Assembly: GCF_030695125.1 (NCBI RefSeq)
Contig: NZ_JAUYTP010000008.1
Location: 62,001 to 126,000, forward strand
Length of the DNA stretch: 64,000 nucleotides
Source of the DNA: Allobosea sp.
GTDB taxonomy: Bacteria > Pseudomonadota > Alphaproteobacteria > Rhizobiales > Beijerinckiaceae
Direction of reading: 5' to 3'
Shown here: positions 37,885 through 46,059 of the stretch, piece by piece
Layout of the letters: each line of letters opens with the position of its first letter
Numbering within the stretch: the first letter of the stretch is position 1
Made by a program: the position numbers and the translations under genes
The notes under the pieces: model-generated
Told to the model about the DNA's origin: nothing
The model's input: the letters and a program-made list of their open reading frames with translations, nothing else
Databases searched by the model: none

Positions 37885-39054
37885 TCAGATCCCCCGCGCC
37901 CGTGCCGCCGCGCCGAGGAAGCCCCGCGTCGTCGCAAACAGGTTCGGCTCCTCCAGCAGGAAGGCGTCGTGGCCCTTGTCGCTCTCGAGTTCGACGAAGG
38001 AGACCGAGGCGCCCGCCGCGTTGAGCGCATGCACGATCGCGCGGGAATCGGCGGTCGGGAACAGCCAGTCGGAGGTGAAGGACGCCACGCAGAAGCGCGT
38101 CTTCGTGCCGGCAAAGGCCTTGGCCAGCACGCCGTCATGGTCGGCGGCGAGGTCGAAATAATCCATCGCGCGCGTCACGTAGAGATAGGAGTTGGCGTCG
38201 AAGCGCTCGACAAAGGACGAGCCCTGATAGCGCAGATAGCTCTCGACCTGGAAATCCGCGTCGAAGGAGAAGGTCGGCGCCTCCCGGTCCTGCAGCTTGC
38301 GGCCGAATTTGCGGTGCAGCGCCGGCTCGGAGAGATAGGTGATGTGCGCGCCCATGCGCGCCACGGAGAGCCCCTTGGAGGGGCGCGTGCCCTCCTCGAG
38401 ATAACGCCCGCCGCGCCAGTCGGGATCGGCCATCACGGCCTGGCGGCCGACCTCGTGGAAGGCGATATTCTGGGCTGAGTGCTTGGCGGCGCTCGCCAGC
38501 GGCAACGCGGCGAAGACGCGCTCGGGATAGCTCGCCGCCCATTGCAGCACCTGCATGCCGCCCATCGAGCCCCCGGCGACGCAGAACAGGGTTTCGATCC
38601 CCAGGCTGTCGATCAGGTGCCGCTGCGCCCGCACCATGTCGCGGATCGTCACCATCGGGAAGGCGAGCCCCCAGGGCTTGCCGGTCTCGGGGTTGGTCGA
38701 GGCCGGGCCGGTCGTGCCGGTGCAGCCGCCGACGACATTGGCGCAGATCACGAAGAAGCGGTCGGTGTCTACAGGCTTGCCCGGCCCGACCATGGCCGTC
38801 CACCAGCCGCCCTTGCCGGTGATCGGGTTGCGGCTGGCCACATGCTGGTCGCCGGTGAGGGCATGGCAGACCAGGATCGCGTTCGAGCGGCCCTCATTCA
38901 GAACGCCATAGGTCTGGTAGGCGATCTGCCAATGGTCGAGGCTGACGCCGCAGTCCATCCGCAACGGCGTATCGGGGCCAAAGCGCGCCACCGCGCTCGT
39001 CGGCTCGTTCGCTTCCTTCAGGGGGTCGGCCAGGTTCGCGGAAAAGTCGCTCAT
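37885..39054 (-). CDS. metX: Homoserine O-acetyltransferase
   Basis: The 389-aa alpha/beta-hydrolase-fold enzyme activates homoserine for methionine synthesis. The nucleophile elbow is [38 protein letters not shown] precedes it, and the acid/base residues fall in [12 protein letters not shown] and [13 protein letters not shown] near the C-terminus. Acetyl versus succinyl specificity cannot be read from this alone. It is followed by metW and is divergent from the chorismate mutase gene. I found no SAM-II-type leader upstream. Confidence 0.93.
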   Translation of the reverse strand: MSDFSANLADPLKEANEPTSAVARFGPDTPLRMDCGVSLDHWQIAYQTYGVLNEGRSNAILVCHALTGDQHVASRNPITGKGGWWTAMVGPGKPVDTDRFFVICANVVGGCTGTTGPASTNPETGKPWGLAFPMVTIRDMVRAQRHLIDSLGIETLFCVAGGSMGGMQVLQWAASYPERVFAALPLASAAKHSAQNIAFHEVGRQAVMADPDWRGGRYLEEGTRPSKGLSVARMGAHITYLSEPALHRKFGRKLQDREAPTFSFDADFQVESYLRYQGSSFVERFDANSYLYVTRAMDYFDLAADHDGVLAKAFAGTKTRFCVASFTSDWLFPTADSRAIVHALNAAGASVSFVELESDKGHDAFLLEEPNLFATTRGFLGAAARARGI

Positions 39055-39214
39055 TCTTGTCCGTTTCGACGCGATAATCTGTCCTGCCGGTCAGCTCGTT
39101 CGGAAGATCGAACCCTAGCGATGCCGCGACGCGTGCGTCATGTCAACGCGGCGTTGCGTCCGCGGCTTTGCCAAGGGCCCGTGGCAGCGCTATGGAGCCT
39201 GACGATCCCCGAAG
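39055..39214. promoter_or_regulatory. metX upstream region
   Basis: The gap upstream of metX holds, on the minus strand, a TTGACA at about 39142-39137 that could be a -35 element, but no good -10 at the right distance. No riboswitch consensus is recognisable. The remainder of the gap toward the chorismate mutase gene is taken by palindromic element 6. Confidence 0.3.
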
Positions 39215-39318
39215 CCCTCATCCTGAGGAGCCGCGGAACGCGGCGTCTCGAAGGATGCTCCAGCGCACTCTGGATCATCCTTCGAGACGCAGGCTTCGCC
39301 GGCTCCTCAGGATGAGGG
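39215..39318. repeat. Palindromic intergenic element 6 (CCCTCATCCTGAGGAG type)
   Basis: A 104-bp inverted repeat begins CCCTCATCCTGAGGAGCC and ends with its complement GGCTCCTCAGGATGAGGG; inner segments GCGTCTCGAAGGATG and CATCCTTCGAGACGC are also complementary. It differs from the GTCAT-type elements in sequence but has the same two-half inverted layout. It lies upstream of the chorismate mutase gene. Confidence 0.88.
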
Positions 39319-39353
39319 CTGAGGACTTCAGCCGAGAAGCGCGTCTTGCCATC

Positions 39354-40208
39354 ATGACCGAAGCCGCTCCGACCACGCTCGCCGCGCCCACGACCCTTGC
39401 CGATCTGCGCGCCGAGATCGACCGCATCGATGCGCAGATGCACGGCCTGCTGATGGAGCGGTCCGCGATCATCGAGACGCTGATCTCGGTCAAGAAGACG
39501 CAAGTCTCGGGCTCGGCCTTCCGCCCCGGCCGCGAGGCCGACATGATGAAGCGCCTGGCGCTGCGCCATCAGGGGCTGCTGCCGCTCGATACGATCGAGG
39601 GCATCTGGCGCATCATCATCGCGACCTTCACCTATGTTCAGGCGAATTACGCTGTCCACGCCGATGTCTCGGGCGGCGACGCTGCGATGCGCGATTCCGC
39701 CCGCTTCCATTTCGGCTTCACCGTCCCCTTCGTCACCCATGAGGATGCGCGCGCCGTCATCCGCGCCGTGGCGGATTCGGCCGGCGATCTCGGCATCTTT
39801 CGCATGGACCAGGGCGCCAGCGCCGGCATCTGGTGGCGCGATCTCGTCGGCGCCGATGCCCCCAAGATCATCGCGCGCCTGCCCTTCATCGAACGGCCGA
39901 ACCACCCGGCCGGCACCCCGGTCTACTGCATCGCCAAGCCGCTGGCGGACGCCGCCATGCGCGAGATCGTGCTCTATGCCGCCCGCGTCGAGCGCTGGTC
40001 GGAGACGCTGAGGGCCGGGCTCGCCCAGCATCTGGCCGAGGTCTCGGCCTCGGCCGCCGACGGCTCGCATCTCTCGCTGCTGGTGGCTGCGTCGGGTGAG
40101 GTCGATCAGGCCGCGATCCGCGCCTCGCTGGAACCCGCCGGCCTGAGCGACTTCGCCGAGATCGGCAGCCACGCCGCCCGCTTCGCCTTCAAGCCTGTCC
40201 GTTCGTGA
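39354..40208 (+). CDS. Chorismate mutase (AroQ type) with an uncharacterised C-terminal domain
   Basis: The 284-aa protein starts with an AroQ chorismate mutase domain (residues about 12-95): LADLRAEIDRIDAQMHGLLM, ERSAIIETLISVKK, and FRPGREADMMKRLALRHQG. The remaining 180 residues (FGFTVPFVTHEDARAVIRAV onward) are not a recognisable prephenate dehydratase, as no TRF or ACT-type motif is evident. Chorismate mutase makes prephenate for Phe/Tyr synthesis. The ATG at 39354 is chosen; upstream in-frame codons read through element 6. The next genes are hisC and tyrA. Confidence 0.88.
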   Translation: MTEAAPTTLAAPTTLADLRAEIDRIDAQMHGLLMERSAIIETLISVKKTQVSGSAFRPGREADMMKRLALRHQGLLPLDTIEGIWRIIIATFTYVQANYAVHADVSGGDAAMRDSARFHFGFTVPFVTHEDARAVIRAVADSAGDLGIFRMDQGASAGIWWRDLVGADAPKIIARLPFIERPNHPAGTPVYCIAKPLADAAMREIVLYAARVERWSETLRAGLAQHLAEVSASAADGSHLSLLVAASGEVDQAAIRASLEPAGLSDFAEIGSHAARFAFKPVRS

Positions 40209-40241
40209 ACCCGCTTCCGATGTCCTCCTGAACCACCCGTC

Positions 40242-40337
40242 GTCATCCTGGGCGCCGCGCAGCGGCGATCCGGGATCCATCGTAGCGTGTCGCGCCCTCT
40301 GATGGATCCCGGTCGACCTTCGGTCGCCCAGGATGAC
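40242..40337. repeat. Palindromic intergenic element 7
   Basis: A 96-bp element separates the chorismate mutase gene from hisC. The left half is GTCATCCTGGGCGCCGCG...GATCCGGGATCCATC and the right half on the other strand is GTCATCCTGGGCGACCGAAG...CCGGGATCCATC. It shares the GGGATCCAT core with element 9. Confidence 0.85.
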
Positions 40338-40370
40338 GGCGCGGGTGTTACAATCGAAGAGAGCAACACC

Positions 40371-41471
40371 ATGTCCGCAGCCACCCGCCCCATGCCCCGC
40401 CCCGGCGTCCTCGACATCGAGGCCTATGTCCCCGGCAAATCGGCCGCTCCGGCCGGCGTGAAGCTGCACAAGCTCTCCTCCAACGAGACGCCACTGGGCC
40501 CGAGCCCCAAGGCCGTCGAGGCCTATGGCAAGATCGCCGGCAAGCTCGAACTCTATCCGGACGGCTCCTCCACCAAGCTGCGCGAGGCGATCGCCGGACG
40601 CTACGGGCTCGATGCCGGCCGCATCCTCTGCGGCACCGGCTCGGACGAACTGCTTCAGCTCATCACCAAGGCCTATCTCTGCGACGGGGACGAGGGCGTT
40701 TTCACGCAGCACGGCTTCCTCGTCTACCGCATCGCCATTCTGGCAGCGGGCGGCAAGCCCGTCGTGGTCGACGAAAAGAACTTCACCGCCGATGTCGACG
40801 CCATCCTCGCCGCCGTGACGCCGCGCACGAAGATCGTCTTCCTCGCCAACCCCAACAACCCGACCGGGACCTATCTGCCCTTCGACGAGGTCAAGCGCCT
40901 GCACGCCGGGCTGCCCTCGAACGTGCTGCTGGTGCTGGACGCGGCCTATGCCGAATATGTCCGCCGCAACGACTATGCCTCGGGCCTCGAACTGGTCGCC
41001 GAGAGCGAGAACGTCGTGATGACGCGCACCTTCTCGAAGATCTACGGCCTCGCCAATCTCCGCATCGGCTGGATGTATGGCCCCGCCCACATCATCGACG
41101 CGCTGGAGCGCATCCGCGGCCCCTTCAACGTCAACGGCGCGGCGATCGAGGCCGGCGCGGCCGCGATCGCAGACGAGGCCCATGTCGCGGCCGCGATCGA
41201 GCACAACGACACCTGGCTGGCCTGGACCACCGCCGAGCTGGAAAAGCTCGGGCTGACGGTCACGCCCTCCGTCGGCAATTTCGTCCTGGTCCATTTCCCC
41301 GCGACGCCCGGCCGCACGGCGAAGGAGGCCGACGCCTTCCTGACGCAGCGCGGCCTGATCCTGCGCGGCGTCGGCTCCTATGGTCTGCCGGGTGCGCTGC
41401 GCATGACCATCGGCACCGAGGAGCAGAACCGGCTCGTCGTCGCCGCCCTCAGCGAATTCCTGGCGGCGTGA
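40371..41471 (+). CDS. hisC: Histidinol-phosphate / aromatic aminotransferase
   Basis: The 366-aa PLP enzyme has [18 protein letters not shown], the [18 protein letters not shown] and [14 protein letters not shown] segments, and the PLP lysine in [19 protein letters not shown]. HisC-family enzymes transaminate histidinol phosphate and often prephenate or phenylpyruvate too; the position between chorismate mutase and tyrA suggests an aromatic role in addition to, or instead of, histidine synthesis. The ATG at 40371 avoids translation of element 7. Its TGA overlaps the tyrA start. Confidence 0.9.
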   Translation: MSAATRPMPRPGVLDIEAYVPGKSAAPAGVKLHKLSSNETPLGPSPKAVEAYGKIAGKLELYPDGSSTKLREAIAGRYGLDAGRILCGTGSDELLQLITKAYLCDGDEGVFTQHGFLVYRIAILAAGGKPVVVDEKNFTADVDAILAAVTPRTKIVFLANPNNPTGTYLPFDEVKRLHAGLPSNVLLVLDAAYAEYVRRNDYASGLELVAESENVVMTRTFSKIYGLANLRIGWMYGPAHIIDALERIRGPFNVNGAAIEAGAAAIADEAHVAAAIEHNDTWLAWTTAELEKLGLTVTPSVGNFVLVHFPATPGRTAKEADAFLTQRGLILRGVGSYGLPGALRMTIGTEEQNRLVVAALSEFLAA

Positions 41472-42418
41472 TGGCGCCGTCGCAGGACAGCTTCGCACCG
41501 CGGCGTGAGGCCCCGCTCTTCGGGCGGCTCGCGATCATCGGCATCGGGCTGATCGGCTCCTCCATCGCCCATGCCGCCAAGGCGCTGAACCTCGCCGGCC
41601 GCGTCGTGCTCTATGACCGCGAGCCGGAGGTGCGGCAGCGGGCCCGCGAACTCGGCCTCGGCCAAGAGATCGCGGACACGGCCGCCGCTGCCGTCGCGGA
41701 CGCCGACCACATCATCCTCTGCGTGCCGGTCGGCGCCTGCGGTGCGGTCGCGGCCGAGATCGCCGCGATGCTCAAGCCGGGCGCGATCCTCTCCGATGTC
41801 GGCTCGGTCAAGAAGTCCGTGGTCGAGGCGGTGACGCCGCATCTGCCCGACGGTGTGCATTTCGTGCCGGCGCACCCGGTGGCGGGCACGGAGAATTCCG
41901 GCCCCGACGCCGGCTTCCCCAGCCTCTTCCTCAACCGCTGGTGCATTCTGACCCCGCCCGAGGGCGCCGATCCGGCCGCCATCGCCGCCACCCGCCAGTT
42001 CTGGGAGGGCATGGGCGCGATCGTCGAGGTGATGACCGCGAGCCATCATGACCTCGTGCTCGCCGTCACCAGCCATCTGCCGCATCTGATCGCCTACAAC
42101 ATCGTCGGCACGGCGGAGGATCTGGCGGCGGTGACGCAGTCGGAGGTGATCAAGTTCTCCGCCGGCGGCTTCCGCGACTTCACCCGCATCGCGGCCAGCG
42201 ACCCGACGATGTGGCGCGACGTCTTCCTGCACAACAAGGATGCGGTGCTGGAGATGCTCGGCCGCTTCAGCGAGGATCTGGCGGTGCTGACCCGCGCCAT
42301 CCGCTTCGGCGACGGCGACACCCTGCACAAGCATTTCACCCGCACCCGCGCCATCCGCCGCGGCATCGTCGCGCTCGGCCAGGAGAAGCCCGAGACGGAA
42401 AAGCTGCGCAAGGACTGA
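41471..42418 (+). CDS. tyrA: Prephenate/arogenate dehydrogenase
   Basis: The 315-aa NAD(P)-dependent enzyme begins with LAIIGIGLIGSSIAHAAKAL (nucleotide-binding motif), followed by DVGSVKKSVVEAVTPHLP, HFVPAHPVAGTENSGPDAGF and the helical ILTPPEGADPAA ... GGFRDFTRIAASDPTMWRDV. It produces hydroxyphenylpyruvate or tyrosine. Start is the ATG in the TGATG overlap with hisC; a GTG one codon earlier is an alternative. No ACT regulatory domain is present. Confidence 0.93.
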   Translation: MAPSQDSFAPRREAPLFGRLAIIGIGLIGSSIAHAAKALNLAGRVVLYDREPEVRQRARELGLGQEIADTAAAAVADADHIILCVPVGACGAVAAEIAAMLKPGAILSDVGSVKKSVVEAVTPHLPDGVHFVPAHPVAGTENSGPDAGFPSLFLNRWCILTPPEGADPAAIAATRQFWEGMGAIVEVMTASHHDLVLAVTSHLPHLIAYNIVGTAEDLAAVTQSEVIKFSAGGFRDFTRIAASDPTMWRDVFLHNKDAVLEMLGRFSEDLAVLTRAIRFGDGDTLHKHFTRTRAIRRGIVALGQEKPETEKLRKD

Positions 42419-42504
42419 CACAAGGGCGGACTGACGCCAGCGCAGACGGACGAAAGCAGGGGGCGGACGAAAAAGCCGGGGTTTCCGGCCAGAGGCCCGC
42501 CCCA

Positions 42505-42554
42505 TCGCCTTGCCAAGAACTCGCCTTGCCAAGAATCGGCCGGACTGGTAGAGG
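42505..42554 (+). promoter_or_regulatory. Tandem direct repeat and putative tRNA-Thr promoter
   Basis: TCGCCTTGCCAAGAA occurs twice, at 42505-42519 and 42521-42535. The second copy supplies TTGCCA (42526-42531), which is 17 bp from TAGAGG (42549-42554); this would start transcription about 5 bp before the tRNA. Promoter role is inferred. Confidence 0.45.
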
Positions 42555-42564
42555 CTGCCGCGTC

Positions 42565-42640
42565 GCCGCTTTAGCTCAGCTGGTAGAGCACCTCATTCGT
42601 AATGAGGGGGTCGGGGGTTCGAATCCCTCAAGCGGCACCA
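42565..42640 (+). tRNA. tRNA-Thr (anticodon CGU)
   Basis: The 76-nt gene folds as a full cloverleaf: acceptor GCCGCTT pairs with AAGCGGC, the D arm is GCTCAGCTGGTAGAGC, the anticodon stem CCTCA/TGAGG frames TTCGTAA with anticodon CGT at 42598-42600, and the T arm is GGGGGTTCGAATCCCTC. CCA is encoded. The 3' end is duplicated 1.5 kb downstream, marking it as an integration target. Confidence 0.97.
42627..42640 (+). repeat. att-like site within the tRNA-Thr 3' end
   Basis: CTCAAGCGGCACCA at the end of the tRNA is repeated exactly at 44136-44149. Including the next bases the match extends to about 21 positions with two mismatches (CTCAAGCGGCACCAYTTCYTT). This is the pattern left by site-specific integration into a tRNA gene. 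Confidence 0.7.
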
Positions 42641-42717
42641 TTTCTTTCCCTAATTTTCTGGCGCCTTCGACGTTTCGCGTTGAGAGCAATCCGTCTGGAG
42701 CGATCTGCGTTCCGGAA

Positions 42718-44037
42718 TCAGCCTGAACGGCTAGATGATGCTTGCTCGGGCTTGCTGAGATCCCAATCCGGGAATAGGGCGTCCCTCATCAGCCCTATCG
42801 GACTCAGGCGTCCCCACTCCGCAACGCCGCTCGTTCTCAGTTCATCCTTCGCCCTGGCCAATGCGTTTTGCATTGATGTCCGAGCTAGAAGACGCGGTTG
42901 CCAGCGCTCTATAGCCATTCGCACGAGAGAGGCAGCGCGGTACCCACCGTTGTTGTTGAAGTTGTTGGCGATCGAGATCAGCTGAGGATGGCCGGACCCG
43001 GTGACAAAGCCGGCCTCAAGAGAAATTAGGAGCCGGACGAGCGCAAGCATGCATTCACCAGAGCTGCTGCGCTCAAACGGTGGAAGCTTGGCCCTTGCCG
43101 CCAGTTCGTTGAGCATCCCGAAAGGATCGATCTTTCCGGGGCCGCCATACGATGAACCTTTGTACTCTTCGATCCATCTTCGCTTGAAGTCGTCCGACCA
43201 CCGCACCGGGCGGGCCAAGGAGGCCGCCTCTGCAATGGTCACGACGCTCGCTTCCCACGGCTCTGCGTGCCCAGCCCCCAGGAATGTCCAGACGCGCAAG
43301 CGGAACACGCCATCGCCCCGGCTTAGCGCGACGATGTCGCTATCCAGAGAAAACAGAGAGCCGCTTTGGTCTGCTACGATGTCGCGGACGGACGCGCGCA
43401 TCGGCCCCCTCGGATCGAAGTTTCGCATGACCCAGAGCAGGCAGGCCCCTGAGCGGTCGTAGAACGCCCGGCGCCCGTTGATGCCATGCAGAGTGATCGT
43501 GGCGAGCTGCGCCTCCAGGACGACCCGATTGCCGTTGCAGTTGAACTTGACGTCGGGAAACCGGCCATAGGGAAACTCGTCGCGCATGGCGTCGGTCGGC
43601 GCCTCATAAGCGCCTAGCTCGACCCCCTCGACCGATGCATCGCTTTCAGCGAGGCCGGCCAGTAGCCTCACGAGGTCCTTATGCGCGTCGCCCTCTTGGC
43701 GGCCATGGAAGATCCGTGCGCTGATCTGATCAGGGGTGAGCTTCCGCTTTCGTTCAAGCGGGCACTCATCGGCGCCTCCTCGCAGGTGCGTCCAATAGTG
43801 GCGGCCGTGCTTGGCGGTCGGTGCGTGCGGGTAGAGCTTCTGACCGCAGGCCGGGCATGAAAAACGCAGCGCCTTTCGTGAAATCGTATCAGCGGATGCC
43901 GTCGCTTGCAGGCGTACCGTCGAGCGTGCGTCGCTCATGATGGTGGCTATCTCGTCAGCCGATATCCTGCCGTCGCGCTCCAGGTCCAGTGCGTACGGTA
44001 TAAGAAGCTCGCGTCGCATACGCAGAGCCTGACCCAT
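42718..44037 (-). CDS. CoiA-like putative nuclease with zinc ribbon
   Basis: The 439-aa protein resembles competence-protein-CoiA-like nucleases. It has a metal-binding region FSCPACGQKLYPHAPTAKHG followed by RHYWTHLRGGADECPL (residues about 58-95), then EGDAHKDLVRLLAG and a nuclease-like core PDVKFNCNGNRVVLEAQLAT (Asp, then Glu-x-Gln, around residues 165-185). The C-terminal 200 residues are unrecognised. An alternative start is the ATG at 44019, which has AGG upstream. Codon and base composition differ from the host genes, and it is the only gene of the tRNA islet, suggesting transfer. Confidence 0.65.
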   Translation of the reverse strand: MGQALRMRRELLIPYALDLERDGRISADEIATIMSDARSTVRLQATASADTISRKALRFSCPACGQKLYPHAPTAKHGRHYWTHLRGGADECPLERKRKLTPDQISARIFHGRQEGDAHKDLVRLLAGLAESDASVEGVELGAYEAPTDAMRDEFPYGRFPDVKFNCNGNRVVLEAQLATITLHGINGRRAFYDRSGACLLWVMRNFDPRGPMRASVRDIVADQSGSLFSLDSDIVALSRGDGVFRLRVWTFLGAGHAEPWEASVVTIAEAASLARPVRWSDDFKRRWIEEYKGSSYGGPGKIDPFGMLNELAARAKLPPFERSSSGECMLALVRLLISLEAGFVTGSGHPQLISIANNFNNNGGYRAASLVRMAIERWQPRLLARTSMQNALARAKDELRTSGVAEWGRLSPIGLMRDALFPDWDLSKPEQASSSRSG

Positions 44038-44135
44038 GTGTTCAGTTGGAGCAAGCTGCCCAAGTACACCTAATGTGAGGCCTTCAACGGCTAAAACACA
44101 ATGGCGTACAGCAACGCTCCCAGCGCCGCTGAAAT

Positions 44136-44149
44136 CTCAAGCGGCACCA
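44136..44149 (+). repeat. Distal att-like copy of the tRNA-Thr 3' end
   Basis: Exact 14-bp copy (CTCAAGCGGCACCA) of the end of tRNA-Thr, including the CCA. It is not part of a tRNA here; upstream bases do not form a T arm. Confidence 0.7.
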
Positions 44150-44254
44150 CTTCCTTATCTACCCCAGCGTCATCTCACCGAGCCTTGCTCAGCGAGCGAG
44201 CGCGCGCGATGCTGCCCATCTCTTCATCGCCGGACTGGCGCATTTTGCTGCGCG

Positions 44255-44280
44255 CCCCGCGATTGCCCGGGGATTTTTTT
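44255..44280 (+). terminator. Terminator-like hairpin upstream of the 44316 amidohydrolase gene
   Basis: CCCCG (44255-44259) and CGGGG (44268-44272) form a stem with an 8-base loop, followed by ATTTTTTT (44273-44280). It points along the plus strand and lies 36 bp before the amidohydrolase start. No plus-strand protein gene lies between it and tRNA-Thr, so it may insulate the gene or act as a leader attenuator. Confidence 0.5.
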
Positions 44281-44288
44281 GATGCCAT

Positions 44289-44314
44289 GAATTGGTTCCC
44301 GGAGGAACTAATTC
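44289..44314 (+). promoter_or_regulatory. Hairpin enclosing the ribosome-binding site of the amidohydrolase gene
   Basis: GAATTGGTTCC (44289-44299), loop CGGA and GGAACTAATTC (44304-44314) form an 11-bp stem with one G-U pair. The Shine-Dalgarno GGAGG (44301-44305) lies in the loop and right arm, and the hairpin ends one base before the ATG at 44316. Such a structure would limit translation unless opened. It could also be a DNA operator. Confidence 0.55.
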
Positions 44315-44315
44315 C

Positions 44316-45941
44316 ATGCCTAGCCTGCCCCATGCCGATCTCGTCCTCCAGAACGGTCCGGTCTATCTCGGGCTGAAGGAGGGTTACGCCTCGGCGGTCG
44401 CGCTCTGGGCCGGCAAGGTTCTGGCCACCGGCACGCCTGCCGATATGGCGCCATTGATCGGTCCCGGCACGAAGGTGATCGACCTCGCCGGCCGCATGGC
44501 GACGCCCGGTCTCTACGAGGCGCATCTTCATCTGCTGCCGCTCGGGCTGACGATGAAGGAGCTCGACATCCGGCCGCGCTTCGTGCGCACGCTGGACGGG
44601 CTGCTGGAGATGATCGCGCAGGCGGCGGCCAAGGTGAAGCCCGGCGAATGGATCCTGGCGCGCGGCTACGACCATTTCGAACTCGACGTGAAGCGCCACC
44701 CGCACCGCACGGAGCTCGATCGCGCCGCGCCGTACAACCCCGTCTACATCGTGCGCGCCTGCGGCCATCTCTCCGTCGCCAATTCGCTGGCGCTGAAGCT
44801 CGCCGGTGTCGACGAGAAGACCCCCGTTCCGGCCGGCGGCGCGATCGAGCAGGTCAATGGCGTGCTGACCGGGCTGATGGCCGAGAACGGCCGCGATCCG
44901 GTCAAGAAGGTCATCCCCGATCCGACCGACGAGGAACTCGTCGCGGCGATCGAGCGGGCCGGGCGCTACTGCAATTCCTTCGGCATCACCTCGGTGATGG
45001 ACGCTGCCGTCGGCATGCGCTCGCGCTATCGCGAGGTCGCGGCCTATCGCACGGCGCAGCGCACGGGCCGCCTGCCGGTGCGCACCAATATGTGCCTGCT
45101 CGGCGGGCATAACGGCATCGTCGAGCAGTGCTTCGCCGACGGGCTGGTGACGGGTGCGGGCGACGACTGGCTCAGCGTCGGCCCGGTCAAGATCTTCACC
45201 GACGGCTCGGCCGGCGGCCGCACCGCGGCGATGAGCCTGCCCTATCTCGGCGAGCCGGAAACGACGGGCATCTTCTGCCTCACCGATGCCGAGATGGACG
45301 CGCTGACCCGCGACTACCATGCCAAGGGCTATCAGCTCGCGGTGCATGCCATCGGCGATGCCGCGATCGAGCAGACGCTGAACGCGATGGAAAACGGCCT
45401 GAACGACCACCCCGATGCCGACCGCCGCCACCGCATCGAGCATTGCGGCTTCAACTCGAAGGAGCAGATCGCCCGCATGGTCCGGCTCGGCATCGAGCCC
45501 GTGCCGCAGCCGGTCTTCATCTATGATTTCGGCGATCTCTATCTCTCGGTGCTGGAGGCCGACCGCGTCGAGGCCTGCTATCCGATGCGGGACTGGATCG
45601 AAGCCGGGCTGAAGCCGGCAGCCTCCTCGGATGCGCCGGTCTGCGACGCGAACATCTGGCCCAACATCTACACCATGCTGACCCGCAAGACCGCGCGCGG
45701 CACGGTCATCTCGCCGGACCAGACCCTGACGATCGACGAGGTCATCTCCGCCTATACCGAGTTCGGCGCCTATGTGAACCGCTGCGAGGACAGCCGTGGC
45801 CGCCTCCTGCCGGGCATGGCGGCGGATGTCGCGATCTTCTCCCGCGACTTGTCCACCGCCACGCCGGAACAGCTCTTGCACGAGACCCGCTGCGACATGA
45901 CGATCATCGCAGGCAAGGTCGTGTACGAGGCGGACGCGTGA
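44316..45941 (+). CDS. Amidohydrolase-3 family protein (YtcJ-like)
   Basis: The 541-aa metal-dependent hydrolase has an N-terminal beta domain (LVLQNGPVYLGLKEGYASAV), the first metal motif in TPGLYEAHLHLLPLG, VRACGHLSVANSLALKLAGV, VKIFTDGSAGGRTAAMSLPY, the metal-His segments AVHAIGDAAIEQ and RIEHCGFNSKEQ, and a C-terminal PGMAADVAIFSRDL. YtcJ-type enzymes cleave amide or formyl bonds of small nitrogen compounds. It precedes a peptide-type ABC transporter on the same strand, with element 8 between, so it probably processes the imported solute. Confidence 0.83.
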   Translation: MPSLPHADLVLQNGPVYLGLKEGYASAVALWAGKVLATGTPADMAPLIGPGTKVIDLAGRMATPGLYEAHLHLLPLGLTMKELDIRPRFVRTLDGLLEMIAQAAAKVKPGEWILARGYDHFELDVKRHPHRTELDRAAPYNPVYIVRACGHLSVANSLALKLAGVDEKTPVPAGGAIEQVNGVLTGLMAENGRDPVKKVIPDPTDEELVAAIERAGRYCNSFGITSVMDAAVGMRSRYREVAAYRTAQRTGRLPVRTNMCLLGGHNGIVEQCFADGLVTGAGDDWLSVGPVKIFTDGSAGGRTAAMSLPYLGEPETTGIFCLTDAEMDALTRDYHAKGYQLAVHAIGDAAIEQTLNAMENGLNDHPDADRRHRIEHCGFNSKEQIARMVRLGIEPVPQPVFIYDFGDLYLSVLEADRVEACYPMRDWIEAGLKPAASSDAPVCDANIWPNIYTMLTRKTARGTVISPDQTLTIDEVISAYTEFGAYVNRCEDSRGRLLPGMAADVAIFSRDLSTATPEQLLHETRCDMTIIAGKVVYEADA

Positions 45942-45960
45942 TGGTGTTGAGAGCATTGTC

Positions 45961-46044
45961 GTCATTGCGAGCGCAGCGAAGCAATCCAGAAGCGCGTCGC
46001 GCGCGCGCTGGATGGCTTCGTCGGCTTCGCCTCCTCGCCATGAC
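45961..46044. repeat. Palindromic intergenic element 8 (GTCATTGCGAG type)
   Basis: An 84-bp element lies between the amidohydrolase gene and the first permease gene. The left half is GTCATTGCGAGCGCAGCGAA then GCAATCCAGA; the right half on the other strand is GTCATGGCGAGGAGGCGAAG with GAAGCCATCCAGCG. The same type forms element 12. Confidence 0.85.
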
Positions 46045-46059
46045 GATGACGGTTCGCCC

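Larger units (their letters stand above)
42641..44149. mobile_element. 1.5-kb tRNA-Thr islet
   Basis: The segment is bounded by tRNA-Thr and a 14-bp direct copy of its 3' end. It has visibly lower GC than its neighbours and contains a single gene (CoiA-like) with no integrase, transposase or other mobility gene. It may be a decayed genomic island or a cargo-only element mobilised by an integrase encoded elsewhere. Confidence 0.6.

Noticed and set aside
39055..39214. SAM-II-type riboswitch upstream of metX
   Set aside because: Expected in many alphaproteobacteria, but the conserved pseudoknot sequence with its CTAAA-type segment is not visible here.
42475..42489. GCCGG-GGTTT-CCGGC hairpin after tyrA as a terminator
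   Set aside because: Only five base pairs and no T tract follow it.
44036..44290. 84-codon plus-strand open frame between the islet gene and the amidohydrolase
   Set aside because: It spans the att repeat and the terminator-like hairpin, with no ribosome-binding site or homology.
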